From positions 1 through 20,199 of the forward strand of contig JBIKVM010000030.1 in assembly GCA_044356825.1 (NCBI GenBank): a stretch of DNA of 20,199 bases, in the 5' to 3' direction. Origin of the DNA: JAUREX01 sp044356825. GTDB lineage: Bacteria; Pseudomonadota; Alphaproteobacteria; Rhodobacterales; Rhodobacteraceae. The notes under the pieces are model-generated. The model did no database searches. It was not told the origin of the DNA and worked only from the letters and a program-made list of their open reading frames with translations. The position numbers were made by a program, and so were the translations under genes. Positions 13,789 to 20,199 of the stretch are shown here, one piece after another; positions within the stretch are counted from its first letter, which is position 1; every line of letters begins with the position of its first letter.

Positions 13789-16754
13789 CACCCGCCACCC
13801 CCAAGTCCCCAGCCGACATCGACGGGCACCGCCGGATCGGCGATGTCCCATTCGCCATGGCGCGAGATGCCGTCATACTCCCCCGCCTTGTCGTCGCGCT
13901 CGGCCGCACGTCGGGCGGTAAAGCCCTGCGCCGGCAGGCTATAGGCGCGGATGAGTGCGACAAGCCCCCCCCATACCTCGTCCAGCATGCCCTCCCCGGG
14001 CTCGATCGGCTTGCCCGCCTTCGGATCGGCCAGCGAGAAATGCGCCATCCTTGCAACCCGCACCGCACCCGGCGGATGGAAGGCGCCGCGTTCCGTCATC
14101 GCGCCCAGCAGCGGAAGTTGCTTGTCGAAATGCTCCATCCTGGCGGGGCTTGGTGGTTGGCCAGACTTGTAGTCCGTCACGATGGCGCGCCCGTCGGGGC
14201 CAAGGTCGATCCGGTCGGGGCGACCCGAGAGGGTGAAGCCCGTCTCTCCGACCGACACCGCGCCGCGCCGTTCCACCACAACGGGTACGCCGCCGAGCGC
14301 ACGGTCGTGCCGGACGATCGCCGATGCGACCCGGGCGATGCGCGCCAGCCACAGGCTGCGCGCCGTCGGCCAGGGCACCTCGGCCCGCAGCACGCGCTGT
14401 GCCGTCGCGATCAGCCGCGCCACAGCTGCGGCTTCGTCCTCGGGGCCGGGGCGCCCGCCCACGAACCCCTCGAGCACCTTGTGCAGGACCGATCCACGCA
14501 GCGCAGGATCGGGCTCAGGCCGAAGCGGTTCGAGCGGTTCGAGCCGCAGCACATGGCGCGCATAGATCGCATAGGGATCGCGGATCAGGGTCTCGATCTC
14601 GGTCACCGACAGCTTGCGCGGGCGCTGGACCGGCGGCGGGCGCGGTGAGGGGCGGGGTGCGCGCGGCACCGGCGACTCTGGCGCCTCGAGGGCTGTGGCA
14701 AGGCCAAGCCACGCCGCCCCGCGCGCCTGCATCGCCGACAGCGCTTCGGGCCCCCTGTGACCCGTCATCCCGCCGAGCAGGTTCGTCAGCCTGTTCAGCC
14801 AGCGCGAGGGCAGCGTTGGCGCCTCGGCGTCGCGCAGCGCGCGCGTCAGCATCACCCGGCGCGCCGCCACGGCCTGCATGAAGTCATGCGCGGCAAGGCC
14901 GATCCGCCGTTCGGGCGGCACGAGGCCCGCCGCCATGCGCATCGGCCGATTGAGCCACGGGTCGGGCGGGGGCAGCGATGGCCAGACACCGTCGTTGAGG
15001 CCTCCGAGGATGATGATGTCGGCCGTTTCCGACCGAGCCTCGCGCGTGCCTCGGATCATCGCGCGCGGGTCGGCGGCGGCGCCTTCGCGCACCGTCTCGG
15101 CCCCGAGCAGATCGGCCAGAAGGCGCGCATAGCCCGACGCGTCAAAGGCTCCGCCCGCCCCGGCGTCGGCGGCGAGCCTGTCCATCACGCCGCGCGCCGC
15201 CTCGCCCGCCGGGCCCTGCCAGAGCGCGGCGCCCTCAGCCGACGGTCCGCGCGCCAGCGCCTCGGCCAGCGTGCGATGTTGCTCGACGTGCTGGCCAAGC
15301 GGCGCGCTGCCGCCCTGTGCCGCCGCCTGGTCGAGCAGGGGGCAAAGCCACGCGCCCCAGACCTCGGATTCGGCCGCGTCCTGCCCAGCCGCAGCCATCG
15401 TCGCCAGCGCCTGCCCGAGTGACGCGCCATCAGGAAAGACCGGCCCCTTTGCCCTCAGCCGCGCCTCGAGCGCCCGCACCCGTCCCAGATGCGCGCCCCG
15501 ACCCGGCCCGGCGCAGACAAGCGGATGCTTGAGCACCACGAGCAGATCGAGGATCCCGGCCCGTCGGCCGCGCAGGTCCGCGACATGGCGCAAAAGCCGC
15601 CCAGGCGGCGTTTGCCCGAGCGGTTCGCCCGCGCTGTCGTCCGCGACGATCCCCCAGCGGTCGAGCGCCGCCGCGACCTGGCGCGCAAGGGTGCGGTCCG
15701 GGGTGACGAGGGCGACGCGCTGCCCCGCGCTCTCCAGCGCTTCGCGCATGACAAGGGCGATCGCGCCTGCCTCGGCGCGCGGGCTGGGCGCCTCGATCAG
15801 CGTCATGCCGGCCGTCGCCACCATCGCGTCGCCCACCTTGTTCGCCTCGGCAAGCCACTGGTCGGTAACGGGGGCAGGGCGAAGTGCAAGCGAGATCAGC
15901 GTGTTGCGCGCAGGGTCGGGCGGGAGGGCCGCGGTCCAGGGGCCGACGGCACCCCGGTCCGCCCCGATCCGGTCCAGAAGCCGCCGATAGCGGGTCTGCG
16001 GATGATCCTCGGCCCCGATCCGGTCGTCGAGTGCGGCCCACGCCTCGGCCGGCAGATCGGGGTCGTAGCCCGGCAGGATCAGCGCCCCGCGCGGCAGCCG
16101 CGCCACCGCCTGCATGAGCAGCGCCGTGCTGCCGCGCGATCCGGTCGATCCCGCGACCAGAACCGGGTCCGGGGGGGGGTGTGCCTCCCACTCGGCACTG
16201 AGGGCAAGAACCCCCGCGCGCTGGCGTGTCGCTGCGTCGGGGGGTGCGTCGGGGCCAAGGGCGAGCCCCGTGGCGATGGCGAGGAACTGCCGCGCACGGT
16301 CCCAATGCGCTGCGTGGGCCGACACGTCGAGCGCGGCCAGCGTCGCGGGCGCGACCCCCTCGCCGGCCATTTCCTCGATCAGGTCGTGCAGCGTGCGCGC
16401 AAGGTCGAAGGCCGCCGCACGCGGTGCCGTGTCGGGGGCGTGCGCGATCAACCGCTCGATCAACTGCGCGAGTTCGAGCTTGCGCCGCACCGGGCTGACC
16501 GGCGCCGGGAGATCGGTGCAGAGCGGATCGGACCCTATTTCCGAGACGACGGCGATCCGGGGCAGAAAGCCGGGCCCCGCCGCCGCCAACGCCGCAAGGA
16601 TCCGCCGCCGCATGAGCGCCGTGTTGACGTAGATCCGCACGCGCGCCATCGTCTCGGGCGCCTCTTCCGCCATGCGAGCGCGCAGACCGGCCGCGACCTC
16701 GGCCGCGAAATCGACCCCCGGCGGCAGCCCGTAGACGCCGCCCCACTCAGCCAT
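13788..16754 (-). CDS. addB: Double-strand break repair protein AddB (alphaproteobacterial type)
   Basis: A complete 988-residue AddB, partner of AddA in the AddAB helicase-nuclease. The N-terminus (MAEWGGVYGLPPGVDFA) lacks a Walker A motif where Firmicutes AddB has one, as is usual for the alphaproteobacterial type. AGSTGSRGS is at 201-209 and HPQTRYRRLL at 251-260. The C-terminal nuclease begins near 715 with LSVTEIETLIRDPYAIYA and has H758, D850, D861/K863 in DYK, and Q879. There is no cysteine after residue 715, so the iron-sulphur cluster of Firmicutes AddB cannot form here. The frame extends 30 codons upstream into murU, but the ATG at 16754, overlapping the murU stop by 8 bp, fits the family start. 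Confidence 0.95.
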   Translation of the reverse strand: MAEWGGVYGLPPGVDFAAEVAAGLRARMAEEAPETMARVRIYVNTALMRRRILAALAAAGPGFLPRIAVVSEIGSDPLCTDLPAPVSPVRRKLELAQLIERLIAHAPDTAPRAAAFDLARTLHDLIEEMAGEGVAPATLAALDVSAHAAHWDRARQFLAIATGLALGPDAPPDAATRQRAGVLALSAEWEAHPPPDPVLVAGSTGSRGSTALLMQAVARLPRGALILPGYDPDLPAEAWAALDDRIGAEDHPQTRYRRLLDRIGADRGAVGPWTAALPPDPARNTLISLALRPAPVTDQWLAEANKVGDAMVATAGMTLIEAPSPRAEAGAIALVMREALESAGQRVALVTPDRTLARQVAAALDRWGIVADDSAGEPLGQTPPGRLLRHVADLRGRRAGILDLLVVLKHPLVCAGPGRGAHLGRVRALEARLRAKGPVFPDGASLGQALATMAAAGQDAAESEVWGAWLCPLLDQAAAQGGSAPLGQHVEQHRTLAEALARGPSAEGAALWQGPAGEAARGVMDRLAADAGAGGAFDASGYARLLADLLGAETVREGAAADPRAMIRGTREARSETADIIILGGLNDGVWPSLPPPDPWLNRPMRMAAGLVPPERRIGLAAHDFMQAVAARRVMLTRALRDAEAPTLPSRWLNRLTNLLGGMTGHRGPEALSAMQARGAAWLGLATALEAPESPVPRAPRPSPRPPPVQRPRKLSVTEIETLIRDPYAIYARHVLRLEPLEPLRPEPDPALRGSVLHKVLEGFVGGRPGPEDEAAAVARLIATAQRVLRAEVPWPTARSLWLARIARVASAIVRHDRALGGVPVVVERRGAVSVGETGFTLSGRPDRIDLGPDGRAIVTDYKSGQPPSPARMEHFDKQLPLLGAMTERGAFHPPGAVRVARMAHFSLADPKAGKPIEPGEGMLDEVWGGLVALIRAYSLPAQGFTARRAAERDDKAGEYDGISRHGEWDIADPAVPVDVGWGLGGGG
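13965..13972 (-). repeat. G8 mononucleotide tract in addB
   Basis: Eight C on the plus strand, read as G8 in the addB codons for VWGGL near the C-terminus. A one-base slip would alter the last 60 or so residues. It is one of three long mononucleotide tracts in the addB-addA pair. Confidence 0.85.
16171..16179 (-). repeat. C9 mononucleotide tract in addB
   Basis: Nine G on the plus strand, read as C9 in the addB codons for HPPPDP around residues 192-197. A one-base slip here would truncate AddB early. Confidence 0.85.
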
Positions 16755-17445
16755 CGCCGGCCTCTTCGGCCAGCATCGTTTCGGCCTCGGCAATGCCGCC
16801 CGGGTGGCCGACATCGCACCACCCGCCCCGGTGCAGGCAGCCAAAGGCGCGCCCCTCGGCGATCAGCCCGTCCCAGACGGGGCCCATCGGCCGCGGCCCC
16901 TCGGGCAGCGCCGCAAGCACCGCGCCATCCATGATCTGCGCCCCGAGATAGACCATCCCGCCCCGCCGCGCGATCCGCCCGTCGGGCCCAAGCGTGAAGT
17001 CCCCCGCCCCCGTCCGCCCCCGTACCGCCCCCACCGGCGCGAGGCACAGGAGCGCGCCCATCCCCGGCCGCCACACCTGCGCGAGGGTCCGAAGGGGGTT
17101 CTCGCCCGTCCACACCGCATCGGTATTGAGGATGAACACCGGCCCCGGCCCCAGCAGCCCGAGCGCCGCCCGCACCCCGCCTGCCGTGTCGAGGATCTCG
17201 GGGCTCTCATGCGACAGCGCGACATCCGCCCGCCCCGCCAGATGGCGTGCGAGCGGCTCGGGCCGCCAGTGCAGGTTCACGACCTTGCGCGCGATCCCCG
17301 CCTCATCCCCGAGTGCCAGCGCATGATCGATGAGGGGGCGCCCCGCGACCTCGATCATCGGCTTCGGCCGGTCGGCCGTCAGCGCGCCCATCCGCGTGCC
17401 GAAGCCCGCGCACATCAGCATCAGCGCGGCGGGGCGGGCGGGCAT
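16747..17445 (-). CDS. murU: N-acetylmuramate alpha-1-phosphate uridylyltransferase MurU
   Basis: A complete 232-residue nucleotidyltransferase of the MurU family, which turns MurNAc-1-phosphate and UTP into UDP-MurNAc in peptidoglycan recycling. The nucleotide-binding motif MCAGFGTRMG is at 11-20, with RPKPM and its lysine at 26-30. The metal-binding region is ILNTDA at 105-110 (D109), and CDVGHPGGI lies at 210-218. The ATG at 17445 overlaps amgK by 25 bp. A second possible start at residue 9 (17421, TGATG with the amgK stop) would remove the first strand residues, so the longer form is preferred. Its placement directly after amgK supports the MurU assignment over other sugar-1-phosphate nucleotidyltransferases. 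Confidence 0.9.
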   Translation of the reverse strand: MPARPAALMLMCAGFGTRMGALTADRPKPMIEVAGRPLIDHALALGDEAGIARKVVNLHWRPEPLARHLAGRADVALSHESPEILDTAGGVRAALGLLGPGPVFILNTDAVWTGENPLRTLAQVWRPGMGALLCLAPVGAVRGRTGAGDFTLGPDGRIARRGGMVYLGAQIMDGAVLAALPEGPRPMGPVWDGLIAEGRAFGCLHRGGWCDVGHPGGIAEAETMLAEEAGDG

Positions 17446-18458
17446 CGGTCTTTGATCGCGGCAAGGACGGCATCGGTCGGCGGGGGCAGCATTCCGGCCA
17501 CGACGCGCCCGAGGTCGGCAAGCCCCGGATCGGCGAGGTTCAGCTGCAGCTGTCCCCAGACGCGGGGGATCAGCCGCAGATAGCCCGGCTTGCCATCGCG
17601 CAGCCAGAGGCGCGCGAACACCCCGAGGATCCGCAGCGCCCGCTGCGCGCCAAGCGCCGCGCAGGCGCGCGCCAGCGCCGCATGCTCGCGCCCCGTCGCG
17701 GCGGCAAAACGCGCGGTCATCGCCTCGGCCGTCGCGGGGGCCACATCGCGCCGCGCATCCTGCACGAGCGAGATCAGGTCGTATCCCGGCTGCCCCATCT
17801 CGGCGTTCTGGAAATCGAGGAGCCCGACGCGCGCGATGCCCGCCCGCCCGGGTAGCCAGATCAGGTTCTCGGCGTGATAGTCGCGCAGGACAAGGACAGG
17901 CCGGCCCTCAGACCGCGCCGCGAGGATCGCCACCATCGCATCGCGCAGCGGTGCAGGATCGGGCCGGGTGCCTGTCGCGCCCCAGGCATACCAGGTCGCG
18001 GCAAGACAGGCGGCCTCTGCCATCTCGGCCACGCCCCAGGCGGGCAGACCGGCCGGGGCGGGGCAGGACTGCAGATGCGCCAGAACATCGACGGCCGCGC
18101 CATAGATCGTGCCCTCGTCTGCGCGGCCGGTCTCGAGCAGCCGCGCATAGAGATCATCGCCCAGATCCTCGAGCAGCAGGAACCCGCGCGCGCCGTCCGC
18201 GGCGATGATCCCGGGCGGCGAGAGGCGGATGGCCGCGAGGTGGCGCGCGATGCGCACGAAGGGGGCGGTATCCTCGCCGGAACCGGGCGGGGCGTCCATC
18301 AGGATGGCGCTTGCCCCGTTGCGGTGCACCCGTTCGTAGCGCCGCATCGAGGCATCGCCCGCCAGCGGGTGGCGCGCGGCGCCGGACCAGCCGGCGCCGG
18401 CGAGGAACAGGTCAGCCGCGGCAGAGCGGTCGGATGCGTGGTGAAGTGTATCAGCCAT
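17421..18458 (-). CDS. amgK: N-acetylmuramate/N-acetylglucosamine kinase AmgK
   Basis: A complete 345-residue aminoglycoside-phosphotransferase-fold kinase that makes MurNAc-1-phosphate for MurU in the anhydro-MurNAc recycling route, bypassing de novo UDP-MurNAc synthesis. The N-lobe has DASMRRYERV at 35-44 and LLLEDLGDD at 94-102. The catalytic loop VLRDYHAENLIWL is at 188-200, with D193 and N198, and the metal-binding LLDFQNAEMG at 213-222. WLRDGKPGYLRLIPRVW is at 285-301. The frame is open 34 codons further up inside tsaE, but the ATG at 18458, overlapping the tsaE stop by 8 bp, gives the normal family N-terminus. The amgK-murU pairing makes the specific assignment strong. Confidence 0.9.
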   Translation of the reverse strand: MADTLHHASDRSAAADLFLAGAGWSGAARHPLAGDASMRRYERVHRNGASAILMDAPPGSGEDTAPFVRIARHLAAIRLSPPGIIAADGARGFLLLEDLGDDLYARLLETGRADEGTIYGAAVDVLAHLQSCPAPAGLPAWGVAEMAEAACLAATWYAWGATGTRPDPAPLRDAMVAILAARSEGRPVLVLRDYHAENLIWLPGRAGIARVGLLDFQNAEMGQPGYDLISLVQDARRDVAPATAEAMTARFAAATGREHAALARACAALGAQRALRILGVFARLWLRDGKPGYLRLIPRVWGQLQLNLADPGLADLGRVVAGMLPPPTDAVLAAIKDRCPPAPPR

Positions 18459-18963
18459 GGGCAGGATCCGGGCGAAGGGGGTGCCTGAGGGCGGCGGCAA
18501 GGGCCGCGTGGTGCGCGGGGATCTCGATCCGCGCCCGCCGGCCGGTCCCCTCGGGGACAAGGGCGATGCGCAGCGCGCCCCGCACGGCGTCGGGCGGCAG
18601 TCGGTCGGGCCATTCGATCAGGCGCAGTGCTCCCTCCGGCGCGGCGTCGAGGCCGATTTCCTCGAGATCGCCCGCACCCGACAGCCGGTAGAGGTCGGCA
18701 TGCCAGATCTCGTCTGCGCCCGCCCGATAGGTCTGCACCAGCGTGTAGCTTGGCGATGGGACTTCTTCGGCCTTCTCGCCCGCGGCTGTCTGCCGGGCGC
18801 GGATGATGGCGCGCGCGAGCGCGGTCTTGCCCGCTCCGAGTTGACCTTCGAGCAGAACCGTCGTTCCCGGCATCAGGACAGCGGCGATCGTGCGTCCCAG
18901 CGCGTCCGTCGCCGCGGGATCGGCGAGCGGGATCTCGAGCACGACGGTATCGCGATTGGTCAT
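18451..18963 (-). CDS. tsaE: tRNA threonylcarbamoyladenosine biosynthesis ATPase TsaE
   Basis: A complete 170-residue TsaE (YjeE), the small ATPase that works with TsaB and TsaD to make t6A37 in ANN-decoding tRNAs. Walker A GQLGAGKT is at 40-47, followed by SPSYTLV at 70-76, HADLYRL at 88-94 and IEWPDRL at 116-122. The frame is open to 19179, but that extension is basic, low-complexity and overlaps the upstream gene, so the ATG at 18963 (MTNRDTVVLE) is chosen. No ribosome binding site is visible before it, and a candidate -10 element lies only 6 nt upstream. It overlaps amgK by 8 bp. Confidence 0.94.
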   Translation of the reverse strand: MTNRDTVVLEIPLADPAATDALGRTIAAVLMPGTTVLLEGQLGAGKTALARAIIRARQTAAGEKAEEVPSPSYTLVQTYRAGADEIWHADLYRLSGAGDLEEIGLDAAPEGALRLIEWPDRLPPDAVRGALRIALVPEGTGRRARIEIPAHHAALAAALRHPLRPDPAHG

Positions 18964-18969
18964 GTCCGC

Positions 18970-18998
18970 AGCATAGAATGTGACGCGGCGCAAGGCAA
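18970..18998 (-). promoter_or_regulatory. Candidate promoter at the tsaE start
   Basis: Reading leftwards, TTGCCT (18998-18993) and TATGCT (18975-18970) each match 4 of 6 consensus positions with a 17-bp spacer. Transcription starting the usual 7 nt after the -10 would begin on the A of the tsaE ATG (18963). The surrounding 103-bp gap (18964-19066) shows no gene and no clear terminator. Confidence 0.4.
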
Positions 18999-19066
18999 AG
19001 GGGCTTCGCATCGTCGTGGGATCCGGCGGCCATCGCACCCGCCACTCGCGCCCTGCGCGGGGCCGC

Positions 19067-20199
19067 TTAGCCCGTTCCGGTCGGTCGGTCCCGTTCGGTC
19101 GGGGGTGGGCGCCTCCCGCGCGGGCGCGGGGCGATCTGTCCGACCGATGCCCGATCGCCTCCGTCGAGCGAAAAGGCAACCAGCGTCGCCCCGCCCCTGA
19201 TCGGGACTACGCGGCAGCCGAGCGCGCGCCCGTCCGCGAGGCGCACGCCCCCCCGCCACGCGGGGCGCCCCTCGCCCGCGGCGATGAAGGCCTCGAGCCG
19301 CGTCCAGATCGGGTCGGGGGCGCAGCGCTGGCGCCAGACGGCAAGGGTTGCGCCGAGTGTGGCGTCCTCGAGCGTCGTCTCGGGTTCGATTCCCCACAGC
19401 GCGGCATGGGCGGCGTTCGACATCACGAGTGATCCGTCGGGCGCAAACACGGCGATCGCCTCGTCGAGCGCATCGACGACGGATTGCCCAAGCTCGAGAT
19501 GCGCCCGGTCAACGCGGCTGCGCGCCATTTCGTCGGTGATGTCCTCGATCAGCAACGCAAGCGCGCCATCGGCCTGCGGCCGCGCGGTCATGCGATAGGT
19601 CACACCCCCGGGTAGCAGCCATGTTTCCTGCATGTCCCCCATGCTGGGCGCGGTCTCGAGCGCGGCGATCCGCTGGCGCCAACCTTTGTAGTCGCGCGGC
19701 TCGGGCACCATGTGGCGGTCGCGCATGGCGTCAAAGACGGCATAGAGCGTGGGCCGCCCCGAGAGAAAATCGGGCGGAAGTTGCGTGAGGTCCGACAGTG
19801 CAGGGTTGAAGAGTTGAAGCCGCCTCTGCGGGTCGAAGATCGCAAGCCCGATCGGCAGATGCGCAAAGGCCCGCGTCAGCGTCAACAGGAAGGCGCGCAT
19901 GTTGGCCTCGGCCCTGACGGCGGCATCGGCGGGCAGGGCAAAGACGATCTCTCCCTCGGCGGCTGGAAGGGCATGCAGATCGACCCAGAGATCGGGCGCT
20001 GCGTCGATCTGGAGGCAGGCCCGCCCGCGCCCGCACTCAGGCGGAAAGAGAACGGGCAGCGGCCATGCGAGGCCGGCATCGTCGCCCATCTTGCGCGCCA
20101 CGAGTTCGGCATAGGCTGCGTTCGCCCACAGCACCATCCCCCCCGCCCCGGTGCGCCAGATCGGCAGCGGCGCGCTGTCGGCGATGGCGCGCAGCGCGG
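19067..20199 (-). CDS. divL: DivL-like PAS-domain protein without a kinase domain, partial, N-terminus beyond right edge
   Basis: The visible 376 residues are the C-terminal part of a multi-PAS protein. They start inside a PAS domain (ADSAPLPIWRTGAGG, then WANAAYAELV, about 5-95). A second PAS (HLPIGLAIFDPQRRLQLFNPAL, about 108-220) ends in LLIEDITDEMARS. A third (DALDEAIAVFAPDGSLVMSNAAH, about 237-350) precedes a short basic, proline-rich tail and a TAA stop. No HisKA or HATPase domain follows, and only 103 bp remain before tsaE. In alphaproteobacteria divL lies directly upstream of tsaE, and the Rhodobacter capsulatus DivL is known as a PAS-domain protein acting on the CckA-ChpT-CtrA relay. 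I infer the same role here. The alternative is a generic PAS sensor. The in-frame ATG at 20137 is internal, since PAS sequence continues upstream to the edge. Confidence 0.7.
   Translation of the reverse strand, partial: ALRAIADSAPLPIWRTGAGGMVLWANAAYAELVARKMGDDAGLAWPLPVLFPPECGRGRACLQIDAAPDLWVDLHALPAAEGEIVFALPADAAVRAEANMRAFLLTLTRAFAHLPIGLAIFDPQRRLQLFNPALSDLTQLPPDFLSGRPTLYAVFDAMRDRHMVPEPRDYKGWRQRIAALETAPSMGDMQETWLLPGGVTYRMTARPQADGALALLIEDITDEMARSRVDRAHLELGQSVVDALDEAIAVFAPDGSLVMSNAAHAALWGIEPETTLEDATLGATLAVWRQRCAPDPIWTRLEAFIAAGEGRPAWRGGVRLADGRALGCRVVPIRGGATLVAFSLDGGDRASVGQIAPRPRGRRPPPTERDRPTGTG

Noticed and set aside
16755..16844. 30-codon N-terminal extension of AddB inside murU
   Set aside because: The ATG at 16754 gives the usual short alphaproteobacterial AddB N-terminus and the common 8-bp coupled overlap.
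18964..19179. N-terminal extension of tsaE by 72 codons
   Set aside because: It is low-complexity and basic, overlaps the divL-like gene end, and TsaE proteins start at the position of the ATG at 18963.

Overview
This high-GC window reads as chromosomal backbone of an alphaproteobacterium, most likely a Rhodobacterales (Rhodobacteraceae/Paracoccaceae) species. The grounds are the alphaproteobacterial-type AddA/AddB pair, the run maf-aroE-coaE-dnaQ-secB-Tim44, the block of a DivL-like PAS protein with tsaE-amgK-murU-addB-addA-trxA, and rho/mnmE beside the presumed origin. I see no insertion sequences, phage genes, CRISPR arrays, tRNAs or rRNAs. The assignment rests on gene content and order read by eye, not on a database search.

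Left arm (1-2998, minus strand): mnmE (3' end beyond the left edge), rho and hemJ, all pointing left. Centre (2999-3402): the only long non-coding stretch. It combines a 40-bp segment that is 80% A+T with a cluster of DnaA-box-like nonamers, and genes diverge from it on both sides. I interpret it as the chromosomal replication origin, oriC. Right of it (3403-6140, plus strand) lies the tightly overlapping operon maf-aroE-coaE-dnaQ: nucleotide-pool sanitation, the shikimate pathway, the last step of CoA synthesis, and a DnaQ-type 3'-5' exonuclease. It is followed by the divergent pair secB (minus) and timA (plus), then smrA (plus).

Right arm (8136-20199, minus strand): one long co-directional block read from right to left. 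It starts with a DivL-like PAS protein (5' end beyond the right edge), then tsaE (tRNA t6A modification), amgK and murU (MurNAc recycling to UDP-MurNAc), addB and addA (double-strand-break repair helicase-nuclease), trxA (thioredoxin), hslV and hslU (ATP-dependent protease). From tsaE to addA every junction overlaps by 1-25 nt, and the junctions beyond are 14-35 nt, so the block is probably one translationally coupled operon. A candidate promoter sits at the tsaE start.

The items most worth a second look are the oriC candidate with DnaA boxes abutting the maf start codon, the DivL-like protein that ends without any kinase domain, a G9 tract at the addA 3' end where a one-base insertion would fuse AddA in frame to TrxA, a possible leaderless start of tsaE, a two-tier hairpin inside dnaQ, and a degenerate G4 motif in MnmE. 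I did not find a convincing undescribed multi-gene system. The gene content is core and well known, and the novelty is mostly in regulatory and structural detail.
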